A DNA stretch of 64,000 nt from Alphaproteobacteria bacterium (GTDB lineage Bacteria; Pseudomonadota; Alphaproteobacteria; Micropepsales; Micropepsaceae): positions 396,678-460,677 of the forward strand of contig JAGOBA010000004.1 in NCBI GenBank assembly GCA_017983635.1, given 5' to 3'. The position numbers were made by a program, and so were the translations under genes. Positions 34,126 to 42,326 of this stretch are shown here, piece after piece. Position 1 is the first letter of the stretch. Each line of letters starts with the position of its first letter. The notes under the pieces were generated by a model that made no database searches, had not been told where the DNA came from, and saw only the letters and a list, made by a program, of their open reading frames with translations.

Positions 34126-35352
34126 GTGGACCGCTCCGTGCCGGACTTGGGTAAAATTGCTGAAGTCGTCGTGATCGGTGCGGGTCCGGCGGGCCTGATG
34201 GCGGCGGAGCTTTTGAGCGCGGCGGGGCTTGCCGTCACTGTCTACGACCGGATGCCGTCGGTTGCGCGCAAGCTTCTGATAGCAGGCCGTGGCGGCCTGA
34301 ACCTCACGCATTCCGAGCCGTTCGAAAAGTTCGTCGCACGCTACGGCACCGCGGCGCCGCAGTTGAAGCCGATCCTCGAAGCGTTCCCGCCGGGTGCGTT
34401 GGTCGCTTGGGCGGAGGCCCTCGGCCAGCCGACGTTCGTGGGCTCCAGCGGCCGCGTGTTCCCGAAGGCGATGAAGGCGTCGCCGTTGCTCCGGGTTTGG
34501 CTCGCGCGGTTGGCCGGCCAGCGCGTCGAAATCAAGACGCGGCACGATTGGCAAGGGTGGGACGACAGCGGGGCGCTTGTCTTCGCACATGGAAGCAAAA
34601 CGGTCCTCGCACGGCCCGATGCGACCATCCTCGCCCTTGGCGGTGCGAGTTGGCCGAAGCTCGGGTCCACGGGCGCCTGGGTTGAGATCCTCCGCCAGCG
34701 CGGTGTCGCGGTATCACCGCTGAGGCCCGCGAACATGGGCTTCACCGTCGCGTGGAGCGAAGTGTTCCGCCGCTTCGAGGGCGAGCCGCTGAAGAGCATT
34801 GCGCTCAGCTTCGCCGGCCAAACCGTGCGCGGCGAAGCGATGGTCACGCGCGCCGGCCTTGAGGGCGGCGCGATTTACGCGCTCTCAGGGCCGCTGCGTG
34901 AGGCGATCGAGGCCGAGGGCAGGGCGGTCGTCGCGATAGACCTGCGCCCCGACATGAGCACTGCCGCACTCGCCGCGAAACTTTCTCGGCCGCGCGGGAC
35001 GGAGTCGATGTCGAACCACTTGCGTAAGGCGCTGGCGCTAAGCCCCGCCGCAATCAACCTGCTGCGCGAGGCGCACGGCGTCAAGCTTGCCGAGGCGCCG
35101 GCCGCACTGGCGGCGCAGATCAAGGCTGCGCCAATCACGCTCACCGGCACGCAAGGCCTCGTCCGCGCGATCTCCACCGCCGGCGGCATCGCCCTCGACG
35201 CGCTTGCCGAAAACCTGATGCTCCGCGCGCAGCCCAGCGTCTACGCGGTCGGCGAGATGCTCGATTGGGAGGCGCCGACGGGCGGCTATCTCCTACAGGC
35301 AACGTTCGCGACGGCCGTAGCCGCCGCCCGCGCGATCCTCAAAAACCGCTAA
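34126..35352 (+). CDS. TIGR03862-type flavoprotein (BaiN/HI0933-like)
   Basis: The protein is 408 aa from GTG 34126 (a second GTG four codons later is also possible). FAD-binding Rossmann motif VVIGAGPAGLMAAELLSAAG is followed by RKLLIAGRGGLNLTHSEP, the family's flavin-contact signature, and the C-terminal GEMLDWEAPTGGYLLQATFA. These flavoproteins are related to BaiN and to HI0933; reactions are mostly unknown, probably NAD(P)H-dependent reductions of unsaturated rings. It lies alone, divergent from the NTF2-like gene. Confidence 0.88.
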   Translation: MDRSVPDLGKIAEVVVIGAGPAGLMAAELLSAAGLAVTVYDRMPSVARKLLIAGRGGLNLTHSEPFEKFVARYGTAAPQLKPILEAFPPGALVAWAEALGQPTFVGSSGRVFPKAMKASPLLRVWLARLAGQRVEIKTRHDWQGWDDSGALVFAHGSKTVLARPDATILALGGASWPKLGSTGAWVEILRQRGVAVSPLRPANMGFTVAWSEVFRRFEGEPLKSIALSFAGQTVRGEAMVTRAGLEGGAIYALSGPLREAIEAEGRAVVAIDLRPDMSTAALAAKLSRPRGTESMSNHLRKALALSPAAINLLREAHGVKLAEAPAALAAQIKAAPITLTGTQGLVRAISTAGGIALDALAENLMLRAQPSVYAVGEMLDWEAPTGGYLLQATFATAVAAARAILKNR

Positions 35353-36203
35353 TCCGCCTTGACCTTGTCGAAGTCGCTCGCATCGTGGCGCTCGTGCAGT
35401 TGGCTCGCGGGGTCGCCGAAGACGCGATTGACCATGCGGCCACGTTTGGCGGCAGGGCGCGCACCGATGAGGTCGGCCCAACGGATGACGTTCTTGTATT
35501 CGTGCACGGCCAGAAACTCTGCCGCCCCATAGAGCAAGCCCTTCGCCATCGCGCCGTACCACGGCCAGATCGCCATGTCGGCGATCGTGTATTCGTCGCC
35601 GGCCATGTACTCGTTCTTCGCCAAGTGCCGGTCGAGCACGTCGAGCTGACGCTTCGTTTCCATAGCATAGCGGTCGATCGCATATTCGATTTTGATTGGC
35701 GCATAGGCATAGAAGTGCCCGAAGCCGCCGCCGAGAAACGGCGCGGAGCCCATCTGCCAGAACAGCCACGACAAGCACTCCGCGCGCTTCGCCGGGTCCT
35801 TGGGCAGGAACGCTCCGAATTTCTCTGCCAAGTGCAAGAGCATCGCGCCGGACTCGAAGATGCGAATGGGCTTTGAGCCCGACCGGTCGAGCAGTGCCGG
35901 AATCTTCGAGTTCGGATTGACCGCCACGAAGCCCGAGCCGAACTGCGACCCGTCGTTGATATTGATGAGCCAGGCGTCGTACTCCGCACCCTTGTGGCCG
36001 GCGGCCAGAAGTTCCTCGAACATCACCGTGACCTTCACGCCGTTCGGCGTACCCAGCGAGTAGAGCTGAAACGGGTGTTTCCCGACCGGCAGTTCCTTCT
36101 CGTGCGTCGATCCCGCGATCGGCCGGTTGATGTTGGAGAAGCGTCCCCCGCTTTCTTTGTTCCAACTCCAAACCTTCGGCGGGGTGTAGGGGGTATCGGT
36201 CAT
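35349..36203 (-). CDS. yghU: Glutathione-dependent disulfide-bond oxidoreductase (YghU type)
   Basis: The 284-aa protein begins MTDTPYTPPKVWSWNKESGG and has FSNINRPIAGSTHEKELPVG, both typical of the YghU/YfcG nu-class glutathione transferases. Thioredoxin-like domain: PFQLYSLGTPNGVKVTVMFE and NPNSKIPALLDR; helical domain: ECLSWLFWQMGSAPFLGGGF. This class binds two glutathiones and reduces disulfides or organic peroxides in the cytoplasm. Its 3' end overlaps the convergent flavoprotein gene by 4 bp. Confidence 0.92.
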   Translation of the reverse strand: MTDTPYTPPKVWSWNKESGGRFSNINRPIAGSTHEKELPVGKHPFQLYSLGTPNGVKVTVMFEELLAAGHKGAEYDAWLININDGSQFGSGFVAVNPNSKIPALLDRSGSKPIRIFESGAMLLHLAEKFGAFLPKDPAKRAECLSWLFWQMGSAPFLGGGFGHFYAYAPIKIEYAIDRYAMETKRQLDVLDRHLAKNEYMAGDEYTIADMAIWPWYGAMAKGLLYGAAEFLAVHEYKNVIRWADLIGARPAAKRGRMVNRVFGDPASQLHERHDASDFDKVKAD

Positions 36204-36268
36204 TGGCGGGCTCCGTGAGAATAGTGGTGGGCCTATTAGGGCCAGCGCGCACGCTTCCCGCAAGTGTC

Positions 36269-36316
36269 TTTCTTCCTGGGACCGCGAGCATTCCCGCCCG
36301 CGGTCCCAGGAAGAAA
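36269..36316 (-). terminator. Perfect 18-bp hairpin after the NYN gene
   Basis: Arms 36269-36286 and 36299-36316 pair over 18 bp without a mismatch around a 12-base loop, starting one base after the NYN-gene stop codon. The core is CTGGGACCGCG. There is no T-run on either strand, so it may be a Rho-assisted or 3'-end stabilising structure, or a dispersed palindromic repeat. Confidence 0.65.
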
Positions 36317-36317
36317 C

Positions 36318-36977
36318 TCACTCCAGCGAATATGCGACCTTCCCCTCCTTGACCGCGATCAGCCCGCGCGCCTTCAGCGCGGCGACGATCGCGTCGACCT
36401 CGCTGTCGGTCATCCCCACGCCGCGGAAGTGTGATTTGATCGTGCTCGACAGCGCTTTCAGCGTCGACGGGCGCGCCTTCGCGCGCTTGACCAGGTTGTC
36501 GACAATCTCGTCCACCTGAGGTGAAGCAACCAGCGCCGGCTTCGCGACCACCTTCGGTTGCGGCTTCGCGCGCACGCGCGGAAGCGCGGCAACCTTCGGT
36601 GTTGCGATGCGCGCGTGCGGAATGTCGCCGAACGAGCTCCAGCGGTGACAGTGAATCTTCTTGCCCTTGAGATGATCGATCAGCGGATCGTAGTCAGTGT
36701 CTTTGGAGACGATGTGAAAGACCGCGCCCGGCTCCTCCACCGCCAACCGCCCGATGTAGTAAGCGATATGGAGATCGAGCGCGTTGCGCCCGCTGCCCTC
36801 GATCTGCACGTATTCGACCGCATTGCCCATCGGCTGTAGCGCGCTCGCCAGTCCCAGCGCCACCCGCGACTGCTTCGCGCCGACGAACACCTTGATCTTG
36901 AACGCGCCCGTGTCGAGCGCGCCGATCTTGTCCGGCTGCACGTTCTCGAAATCGATGAGGATGTAGGCGGGCTTCAT
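36318..36977 (-). CDS. NYN domain (PIN-like) nuclease-type protein
   Basis: This is a 219-aa protein. The NYN domain covers about residues 1-140: AYILIDFENVQPDKIGALD (first Asp), GRNALDLHIAYYIGRLA (second Asp) and FHIVSKDTDYDPLIDHLKGK (third acidic cluster), which form a metal-dependent RNase site. The C-terminal 70 residues (DNLVKRAKARPSTLKALSST..FRGVGMTDSEVDAIVAALKA) form a small helical domain similar to an OST-HTH/LOTUS-like module. RNA cleavage is expected but the target is unknown. Confidence 0.85.
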   Translation of the reverse strand: MKPAYILIDFENVQPDKIGALDTGAFKIKVFVGAKQSRVALGLASALQPMGNAVEYVQIEGSGRNALDLHIAYYIGRLAVEEPGAVFHIVSKDTDYDPLIDHLKGKKIHCHRWSSFGDIPHARIATPKVAALPRVRAKPQPKVVAKPALVASPQVDEIVDNLVKRAKARPSTLKALSSTIKSHFRGVGMTDSEVDAIVAALKARGLIAVKEGKVAYSLE

Positions 36978-37093
36978 GGGCGCATGTCCTTTCGGCGGTT
37001 GCCGGCACAGTAGCAGATTGAGCCGTGTACGCGCGAAAGCGAAACGCCGGGTGTTTCCACCCGGCGCTCGCGACGTGCAGTGCTGCTTTGGCG

Positions 37094-37645
37094 TTAGATA
37101 TAGCGCTGATCCAACACACGCCCTGTGTAAGGGTTGATGCGGAGCATCACGGGCTGACCACGATAGTTGAACGCGAAGGCCCGGTAACCGAAGCCCCAGC
37201 GCGCCGGGCGCAAGCCGCGGACGCCATAGAAGCCTTGCGCTTCAAGCCGGCGGGTCAGGCGCCAGTAGTTCAGCGGTTGCTGCAACCGGAACTGGTCGTA
37301 CCCGCCAGAACCCCAGCCACGCTCCCAACGGTCGAACCCGCGGTCATGCCGGCCGAAGTCGAACGTGATGTGGAAGTTGCCGTTCCGGTCGAAGCGATGA
37401 TCGTCGAAGCCGCGGCCGCGGAACCCGCGATCGCCGAAGCCACGATCTTCGAAGCCTCGATCTTCAAAGCCCTGGTCTTCGAACCGGCGGTCGTCGAACT
37501 TTGGGCCTGCATACGGATTGGCGGGGCCTTTGTAGGTCTGGTTGTAACCGGCTTGCGGCGCGGGGCTGTCCGCGAACGCAGGCGCCGCAAAGCCCATGAC
37601 ACCCAAGGTCACGGCGGTCGCAACGGTCGTCACAAGTTTGCGCAT
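37094..37645 (-). CDS. Exported protein with RGFEDRGF-type repeats and C-terminal RcnB-like region
   Basis: This is a 183-aa protein with a signal peptide ending in AFA (GVMGFAAPAFA). Residues about 45-85 are built of 5-6-residue units such as FEDRGFEDRGFGDRGFRGRG, alternating acidic, basic and Phe positions. The C-terminal 70 residues contain WRLTRRLEAQGFYGVRGL and FRYQPVMLRINPYTGRVL-like strands similar to PepSY-like or YpeB-like small periplasmic modules; I am not sure of that match. Function unknown. It is in the same orientation as the NYN gene, 116 bp away. Confidence 0.72.
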   Translation of the reverse strand: MRKLVTTVATAVTLGVMGFAAPAFADSPAPQAGYNQTYKGPANPYAGPKFDDRRFEDQGFEDRGFEDRGFGDRGFRGRGFDDHRFDRNGNFHITFDFGRHDRGFDRWERGWGSGGYDQFRLQQPLNYWRLTRRLEAQGFYGVRGLRPARWGFGYRAFAFNYRGQPVMLRINPYTGRVLDQRYI

Positions 37646-37813
37646 GAAAACTGAACTCCATCTCGAGGGCGGGACATCCGACCCTTGAGACGAAAAGATA
37701 GGGGCGCGCTCCTGAACACTCAGCAGGGCACCCCGTTCAGCACGCGTTCACAACGGCGGAGATCGGCCATTTCTCAGATGAACGGCCGATCAACGGCAAT
37801 CACGGCTTGGCGA

Positions 37814-38479
37814 TTAGCGCCGCGTCACCCGCCAACCGCCAGCCTTCGCAGACTCGATCGCCACGAATGGCGCGATCGTGCCCACATTCACCGGCGCGCG
37901 CGGGAAGCGATACGCGGCGACCGTCATGTCGGGCCGCGGCTCGAACGAGTTCATGATCGAAGAAATGTCCCCTTCTTCGCGGTCATAGGCCTCTGTGCGC
38001 GCCGTGCAGGTGATGGCGGCGGATTGACCGGGCATCACATAGAGGTTCATCAGCTGCGTGACCGACAGCGTCGTGCCGCCCGCGTCGATCTCGGAGGTCG
38101 CCTTCACGTAGTGGACGTTGCGCCCGCGCTGCTCGCGCGTGCCCCAGTCGTCGATGTTGATGGATTTGAACATCTTGGCCTGACCGATCATCGTCTTCCA
38201 GAACTCGGCATTGATCACGCTCGCCAGCTGTTGATCGATCTCAGCCTGAGTCTGCCCCTTGAGCGGATTGTCCGCAAGGACCACGTTGCAGTTGCCGCCG
38301 GTCTCAGGTTTACGCGGCGACGCCACGACCAGCGCGACCGCCGGAGCCGGCGGTGCTTCACTCGTCCAACCGTCGGGCGCGGTGAGCGAGAAGCGATTGT
38401 TCAAGTCCCTGAACTCGCCTGCGTAAGCTGTACCCGCAAGCGTGAACGCCACCGCGGCGCTGGCAATGGTACGAAACAT
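37814..38479 (-). CDS. Exported hypothetical protein
   Basis: This is a 221-aa protein from MFRTIASAAVAFTLAGTAYA, a signal peptide cleaved after AYA. The mature part starts with FRDLNNRFSLTAPDGWTSEA, a pattern common in periplasmic PsbP-like or Mog1-like lipoproteins that fold as a half-barrel, and has two cysteines (GGNCNVVL, AITCTART). An upstream frame extension of 20 codons lacks a signal and is rejected. I cannot assign a role. Confidence 0.75.
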   Translation of the reverse strand: MFRTIASAAVAFTLAGTAYAGEFRDLNNRFSLTAPDGWTSEAPPAPAVALVVASPRKPETGGNCNVVLADNPLKGQTQAEIDQQLASVINAEFWKTMIGQAKMFKSINIDDWGTREQRGRNVHYVKATSEIDAGGTTLSVTQLMNLYVMPGQSAAITCTARTEAYDREEGDISSIMNSFEPRPDMTVAAYRFPRAPVNVGTIAPFVAIESAKAGGWRVTRR

Positions 38480-38658
38480 CTGGCTGTTCCTCTTGGCTGA
38501 AGCGTTGAACCACGCCGGTGAGCTAAGCCCTACCCCCACTCCCTTTCAAGCAAGCGCTACGGGTATCCACCGCAATCAGTCGCGCCGGAGAAGGCAAAGG
38601 ATCGGCCGCAAGCGCTCGAAGATCGCCTCGCAGGCGAATTTGCCCATGATCTTGTTGT

Positions 38659-39429
38659 TCAAGTGCCTTCGGCAAGCGCCGATGCCACGAATGCCGAAGG
38701 ACCCGCGCAGAATTCGCGAAGCAACTTGAAATGCTCCGTCTGTTCCAAACTCGCTGCCTCCAGCCCGCGCGGCGAAAGCAGAAGCAACTGCGCGCCTGGG
38801 TACGCCATCAACAACGGCGAATGCGTCGCCATGATGACTTGGCACTGACTGCGCTGTTCCATCCGCCGCAAGAGTTGCAGAAACATGATCTGGCGCGACG
38901 GCGACAGCGCCGATTCCGGCTCGTCAAAGATGAAGATGCCTTGCCGGTCGCAACGCTCTTCAAAGAAGCGCAGGAAGCCCTCACCATGCGAGTGAGACAG
39001 AAAGTTCGGCGGCGCCGCGTTGGCCTCGACGGCGGCTCGATCGAGGTACCGCGCCACCGAGAAGAAACTCTCCGCCTTGAAGAACCAACCGCTTGTGATC
39101 TTCGGCAGCCAACTGGCGCGGAGCGCTTGGGCAAGGCGACCGCCTGTTGCCTCGACCGCGGCGGAATGATCGACGGCCGTGTATCCTTTGCCGCCGCCTG
39201 CATCGTCGTAGCCTGCCATTGCCGCGATCCCCTCAAGAAGGGTCGACTTGCCGGTGCCGTTCTCACCGACGATAATCGTGATCGGACGTTCGAAGGTGAG
39301 TTCGAACGCCGGGCGAAACAATGGCAGGCAGAACGGATATGCCTCAACGTTGGGAATGCGTGTAGCGTCGACCCACACCCGCTTCAGATAGGGCGCCGGC
39401 AAATTGATAGTGCGCCGTTTGCGGCTCAT
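38659..39429 (-). CDS. AAA family ATPase (ABC/SMC-like, stand-alone)
   Basis: This is a 256-aa ATPase from MSRKRRTINLPAPYLK. Walker A IIVGENGTGKSTLLEGIAAM (about residues 57-70), an ABC-like signature in SHSHGEGFLRFFEE, Walker B GIFIFDEPESALSPSRQ and an H-loop MATHSPLLMAYPGA are all present. Such small stand-alone ATPases resemble the ATPase of OLD, RloC or Gabija-like systems without any nuclease domain. No partner effector lies next to it. It is divergent from recQ, and the LexA box in between could control it. Confidence 0.85.
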   Translation of the reverse strand: MSRKRRTINLPAPYLKRVWVDATRIPNVEAYPFCLPLFRPAFELTFERPITIIVGENGTGKSTLLEGIAAMAGYDDAGGGKGYTAVDHSAAVEATGGRLAQALRASWLPKITSGWFFKAESFFSVARYLDRAAVEANAAPPNFLSHSHGEGFLRFFEERCDRQGIFIFDEPESALSPSRQIMFLQLLRRMEQRSQCQVIMATHSPLLMAYPGAQLLLLSPRGLEAASLEQTEHFKLLREFCAGPSAFVASALAEGT

Positions 39430-39545
39430 GTCATTGCTCCGACGACTTGTTCGATCTCCGCCCCACTCCATACCAATCTGCATCCAATCGGGGCTCTCTC
39501 TTAGGAATCACCGGTCACGCGCATTTGCTTGCTACCTGTCGATTT

Positions 39546-39560
39546 GTTCGCTATATGTTC
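39546..39560. promoter_or_regulatory. LexA box (alphaproteobacterial type)
   Basis: GTTCGCTATATGTTC is an exact GTTC-N7-GTTC direct repeat, the SOS operator of alphaproteobacteria. It lies 116 bp upstream of the AAA ATPase start and 172 bp upstream of recQ, in a 303-bp gap. Either gene or both could be under SOS control; the direct repeat gives no orientation by itself. Confidence 0.75.
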
Positions 39561-39602
39561 TAATTACCAATGGGCTAACCACCGCGAACATACGTCAGGG
39601 CG

Positions 39603-39728
39603 ATGCACACCTGCGTCTGCGAATTGCGCCGACTCGAGATCGATCCGCCAAGGCGCTTGGGGATGGTGGCCGCTCGCGTTCGCTTCGCCGACGGATGGCA
39701 AACGCATTTCAAACGGATTCCAAACGGA
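39603..39728 (+). CDS. Possible 41-aa small protein before recQ
   Basis: A short frame runs from ATG 39603 to TGA 39728, just downstream of the LexA box and ending 4 bp before recQ. Its product (HTCVCELRRLEIDPPRLG...) contains a CxC pair and ends DGWQTHFKRIPNG. The composition looks protein-like, with few rare residues, but no SD is obvious and a 41-codon frame can arise by chance at this GC content. The stretch 39430-39602 holds the LexA box and nothing else that I can identify. Confidence 0.3.
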
Positions 39729-39732
39729 TGAA

Positions 39733-41724
39733 ATGGCGGAAGTCAGCCGCATAAACGCATCGAACGCCTATTTGCGCATAAATGGGGTCAACCGGGTCGG
39801 TCCCCTGGCCGCCGCGCTGCCCGGCGCGGTATACGCGGCCGAACCCCGGAGCGCCCGATTGAGTCTCGCCGCGATCAAGATCGACCCGAAGCGGCAGGTG
39901 CTGAAAGACGTGTTCGGCTACGACGCGTTTCGTCCGGGGCAGGAGCGCATCATCGACGCGCTGCTGGGCGGTCGCCATGTGCTGGCCGTTATGCCCACGG
40001 GCTCCGGCAAGTCGCTTTGCTTTCAGGTGCCGGCACTCGTGCAGGGCGGGCTCACGATCGTGGTTTCGCCGCTGGTGGCGCTGATGCAGGATCAGGTTCA
40101 GGCGCTGCGCCTGGCTGGTGTCGCCGCAGATGCGATCAACTCGTCGCAATCGCGGGAGGACAATGTCGAGGCTTGGCGCCGCGCGGCCGCGGGTGAAACG
40201 CGGCTGCTCTACATGGCGCCCGAGCGGCTGATGACGGAGCGCATGCTGTCGGCGCTGGTCAAACTCGACGTCCGCCTGATCGCCATCGACGAGGCGCATT
40301 GCATCTCGCAATGGGGCCCGGCATTCCGGCCGGAATATGAAGCGCTCACGGGCTTGCGCGAGATCTTCACCGACGTGCCGATCGTGGCGCTGACCGCCAC
40401 CGCAGACGAAATCACCCGCGCCGACATCGCCGAACGCCTGTTTGCCGGTCGCGCGGATAGCTTCGTGCTGGGCTTCGACCGGCCAAACATCACGCTCTCG
40501 GTCGAGCCAAAGCGCGATTGGAAGCGTCAGGTGTTGGAATACGTTCAGGCACGCCGCGGGCGGAGCGGCATCGTCTATTGCCTCTCGCGCAAACGCACGG
40601 AGGAGGCGGCGGAGCTGCTGAGCGAAAACGACATCAAAGCGCGCGCCTATCACGCCGGCATGGACAAGGACGCGCGCGAAGCGAACCAGAACGCGTTTAT
40701 GACCGAGCCCGGCCTGGTCATGGCGGCCACGATCGCCTTCGGCATGGGGATCGATAAGCCGGACGTGCGCTTCGTGCTTCACGCCGATCTGCCGGGCAGT
40801 GTGGAAGCGTATTACCAGGAGTTCGGCCGTGGTGGCCGCGACGGGGCGAAGGCCGAGGCGCACATGCTCTTTGGCCTCGGCGACTTGCGCATGCGTCGTA
40901 TGTTCATCGAACAAGAAGACGCCGGCGAAGATCGCAAGCGCCGTGAGCATCAACGGCTCGGCGCGCTGGTCGGTTACTGCGAGGCGGCGGGGTGCCGGCG
41001 GCAAATCCTGCTGGGTTACTTTGGCGAGCGTGCAACGCCTTGCGGGAACTGCGACACCTGCCTCTCGCCCGCGGGTCTTAGCGACGGCACCGCACAGGCC
41101 AAGCAAATCATGGAGACGATCCGGCTCACGGGTGCGCGCTTTGGCGCCGTGCACATCGTCGACGTCTTGATGGGCGCGCAGAACGAGCGCATCGAACGGC
41201 TCGGGCATGAGCGGCTCGCGGTCTACGGCGCCGGCAAAGCGTACAAGCGCGAGGAGTGGCAAGCGCTGATCCGCCAGCTCGTCGCCGCGAATTTCTTGAC
41301 GATCGATATCGCCGGCTACGGCGGGATTGCGATCGCCGAGCAGGGCAGGGCGCTGATCCGCGGCGAGGTGGCGTTCCAGTATCGCCCCGTCGTCGCGGCG
41401 CCGAAACGCGCCGAGCGGAAGGCACGCATGGCGGCCGCAGCCGCCGACTTCGACGCGACCGATACATCCCTGCTCGATGCGCTGAAGCAATTGCGGCTGC
41501 GGCTCGCCAAGCAACGTGGCGTCGCGGCCTACGTCATCTTTGCCGACAAGTCGCTCATCGATATGGCCGCCAAGAAGCCTGCCAACGAAGCGGCCTTCGC
41601 CGAGGTCCACGGCGTCGGTGCCGCGAAACTGAAGGCTTTCGCTGGCCCGTTCCTGGCCGCGATCCGGCGCCATCAGGCGGAGACATCTGCTATGATGGAC
41701 CAAACGATAGGGGACGACTCGTGA
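39733..41724 (+). CDS. recQ: ATP-dependent DNA helicase RecQ
   Basis: The protein is 663 aa from ATG 39733; the first 50 residues before the helicase core are not conserved, so a later start such as the TTG at LSLAAIK is possible. SF2 motifs: RPGQERIIDALLGGRHVLAV, MPTGSGKSLCF (Walker A), AIDEAHCISQWG (DEAH), ALTATADE and the C-terminal helicase half with GFDRPNI and GRGGRDG. A zinc-binding RQC region (CEAAGCRRQI..CGNCDTC) and an HRDC domain (RLRLAKQRGVAAYVIFADKS) follow. It unwinds DNA 3'-5' in recombination repair. The aromatic-rich loop reads QWGPAFRPEY instead of the E. coli QWGHDFRPEY. Confidence 0.92.
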   Translation: MAEVSRINASNAYLRINGVNRVGPLAAALPGAVYAAEPRSARLSLAAIKIDPKRQVLKDVFGYDAFRPGQERIIDALLGGRHVLAVMPTGSGKSLCFQVPALVQGGLTIVVSPLVALMQDQVQALRLAGVAADAINSSQSREDNVEAWRRAAAGETRLLYMAPERLMTERMLSALVKLDVRLIAIDEAHCISQWGPAFRPEYEALTGLREIFTDVPIVALTATADEITRADIAERLFAGRADSFVLGFDRPNITLSVEPKRDWKRQVLEYVQARRGRSGIVYCLSRKRTEEAAELLSENDIKARAYHAGMDKDAREANQNAFMTEPGLVMAATIAFGMGIDKPDVRFVLHADLPGSVEAYYQEFGRGGRDGAKAEAHMLFGLGDLRMRRMFIEQEDAGEDRKRREHQRLGALVGYCEAAGCRRQILLGYFGERATPCGNCDTCLSPAGLSDGTAQAKQIMETIRLTGARFGAVHIVDVLMGAQNERIERLGHERLAVYGAGKAYKREEWQALIRQLVAANFLTIDIAGYGGIAIAEQGRALIRGEVAFQYRPVVAAPKRAERKARMAAAAADFDATDTSLLDALKQLRLRLAKQRGVAAYVIFADKSLIDMAAKKPANEAAFAEVHGVGAAKLKAFAGPFLAAIRRHQAETSAMMDQTIGDDS

Positions 41725-42326
41725 CCTTGTTCAAGGCCTTGGCTCTCGCATTGCTTCTGTTCCAGGCTGGCGCCGCCTTCGCGGCCGATGCGCCGGATCC
41801 CGCGGTCGCGCGGATCGACAAGTTTCATGATGCGTTGCTTGCCGCGATGAAGGACGGGCCGAAGCTCGGCATCACCGGCCGCTACAAGAAGCTCGAAGCA
41901 GAGGTCGACGCGTTGTTCGATCTTCCGGCGATGACGAAGTTCACCGTTGGCCTGGCGTGGAACAAAATGTCGGAGGACGAGCACAAGGCGCTCGTCACGG
42001 CGTTTCGCCGCATGACGATTGCAAGCTACGCCCGTAACTTCAGCGCCTTCAAGGGCCAGAAGTTCGTGACCGACCCGAAAGTCGACAACCGCGATCCCGA
42101 TCGACTGGTGAAGAGCCAAGTGATTCCGGAAGGCGAGAAGCCGGTGAACTTGGTCTACCGCCTGCGCGAGAGCGGCGGCGCCTGGCGGGTGATCGACGTG
42201 ATCTTCGAATTCGTGAGCCAGCTCGCGACCCGCCGTTCGGACTTCGCGGCAACGGTCGCTGCGGGCGGCGCGCCGGCCTTGGTGAAGAAACTCGATGAGA
42301 TCAGCGACAAGCTGATGAAGGATTAG
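41721..42326 (+). CDS. MlaC/Ttg2D-family exported lipid-binding protein (HpnM-like)
   Basis: The protein has 201 aa from GTG 41721, overlapping the recQ stop (GTGA). Signal peptide: LFKALALALLLFQAGAAFAA. The mature part has the toluene-tolerance pattern: FDLPAMTKFTVGLAWNKM, LVTAFRRMTIASYARNFSAF, VNLVYRLRESGGAWRVIDVI and the end LVKKLDEISDKLM. It resembles MlaC, which carries phospholipids across the periplasm, and HpnM of hopanoid clusters. It is convergent with, and overlaps by 4 bp, a hopanoid-associated HpnN-type RND gene, so transport of hopanoids is a plausible shared role. Confidence 0.87.
   Translation: MTLFKALALALLLFQAGAAFAADAPDPAVARIDKFHDALLAAMKDGPKLGITGRYKKLEAEVDALFDLPAMTKFTVGLAWNKMSEDEHKALVTAFRRMTIASYARNFSAFKGQKFVTDPKVDNRDPDRLVKSQVIPEGEKPVNLVYRLRESGGAWRVIDVIFEFVSQLATRRSDFAATVAAGGAPALVKKLDEISDKLMKD

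Noticed and set aside
39709..41703. 664-codon minus-strand open frame
   Set aside because: Antisense to recQ, whose helicase motifs are unmistakable.
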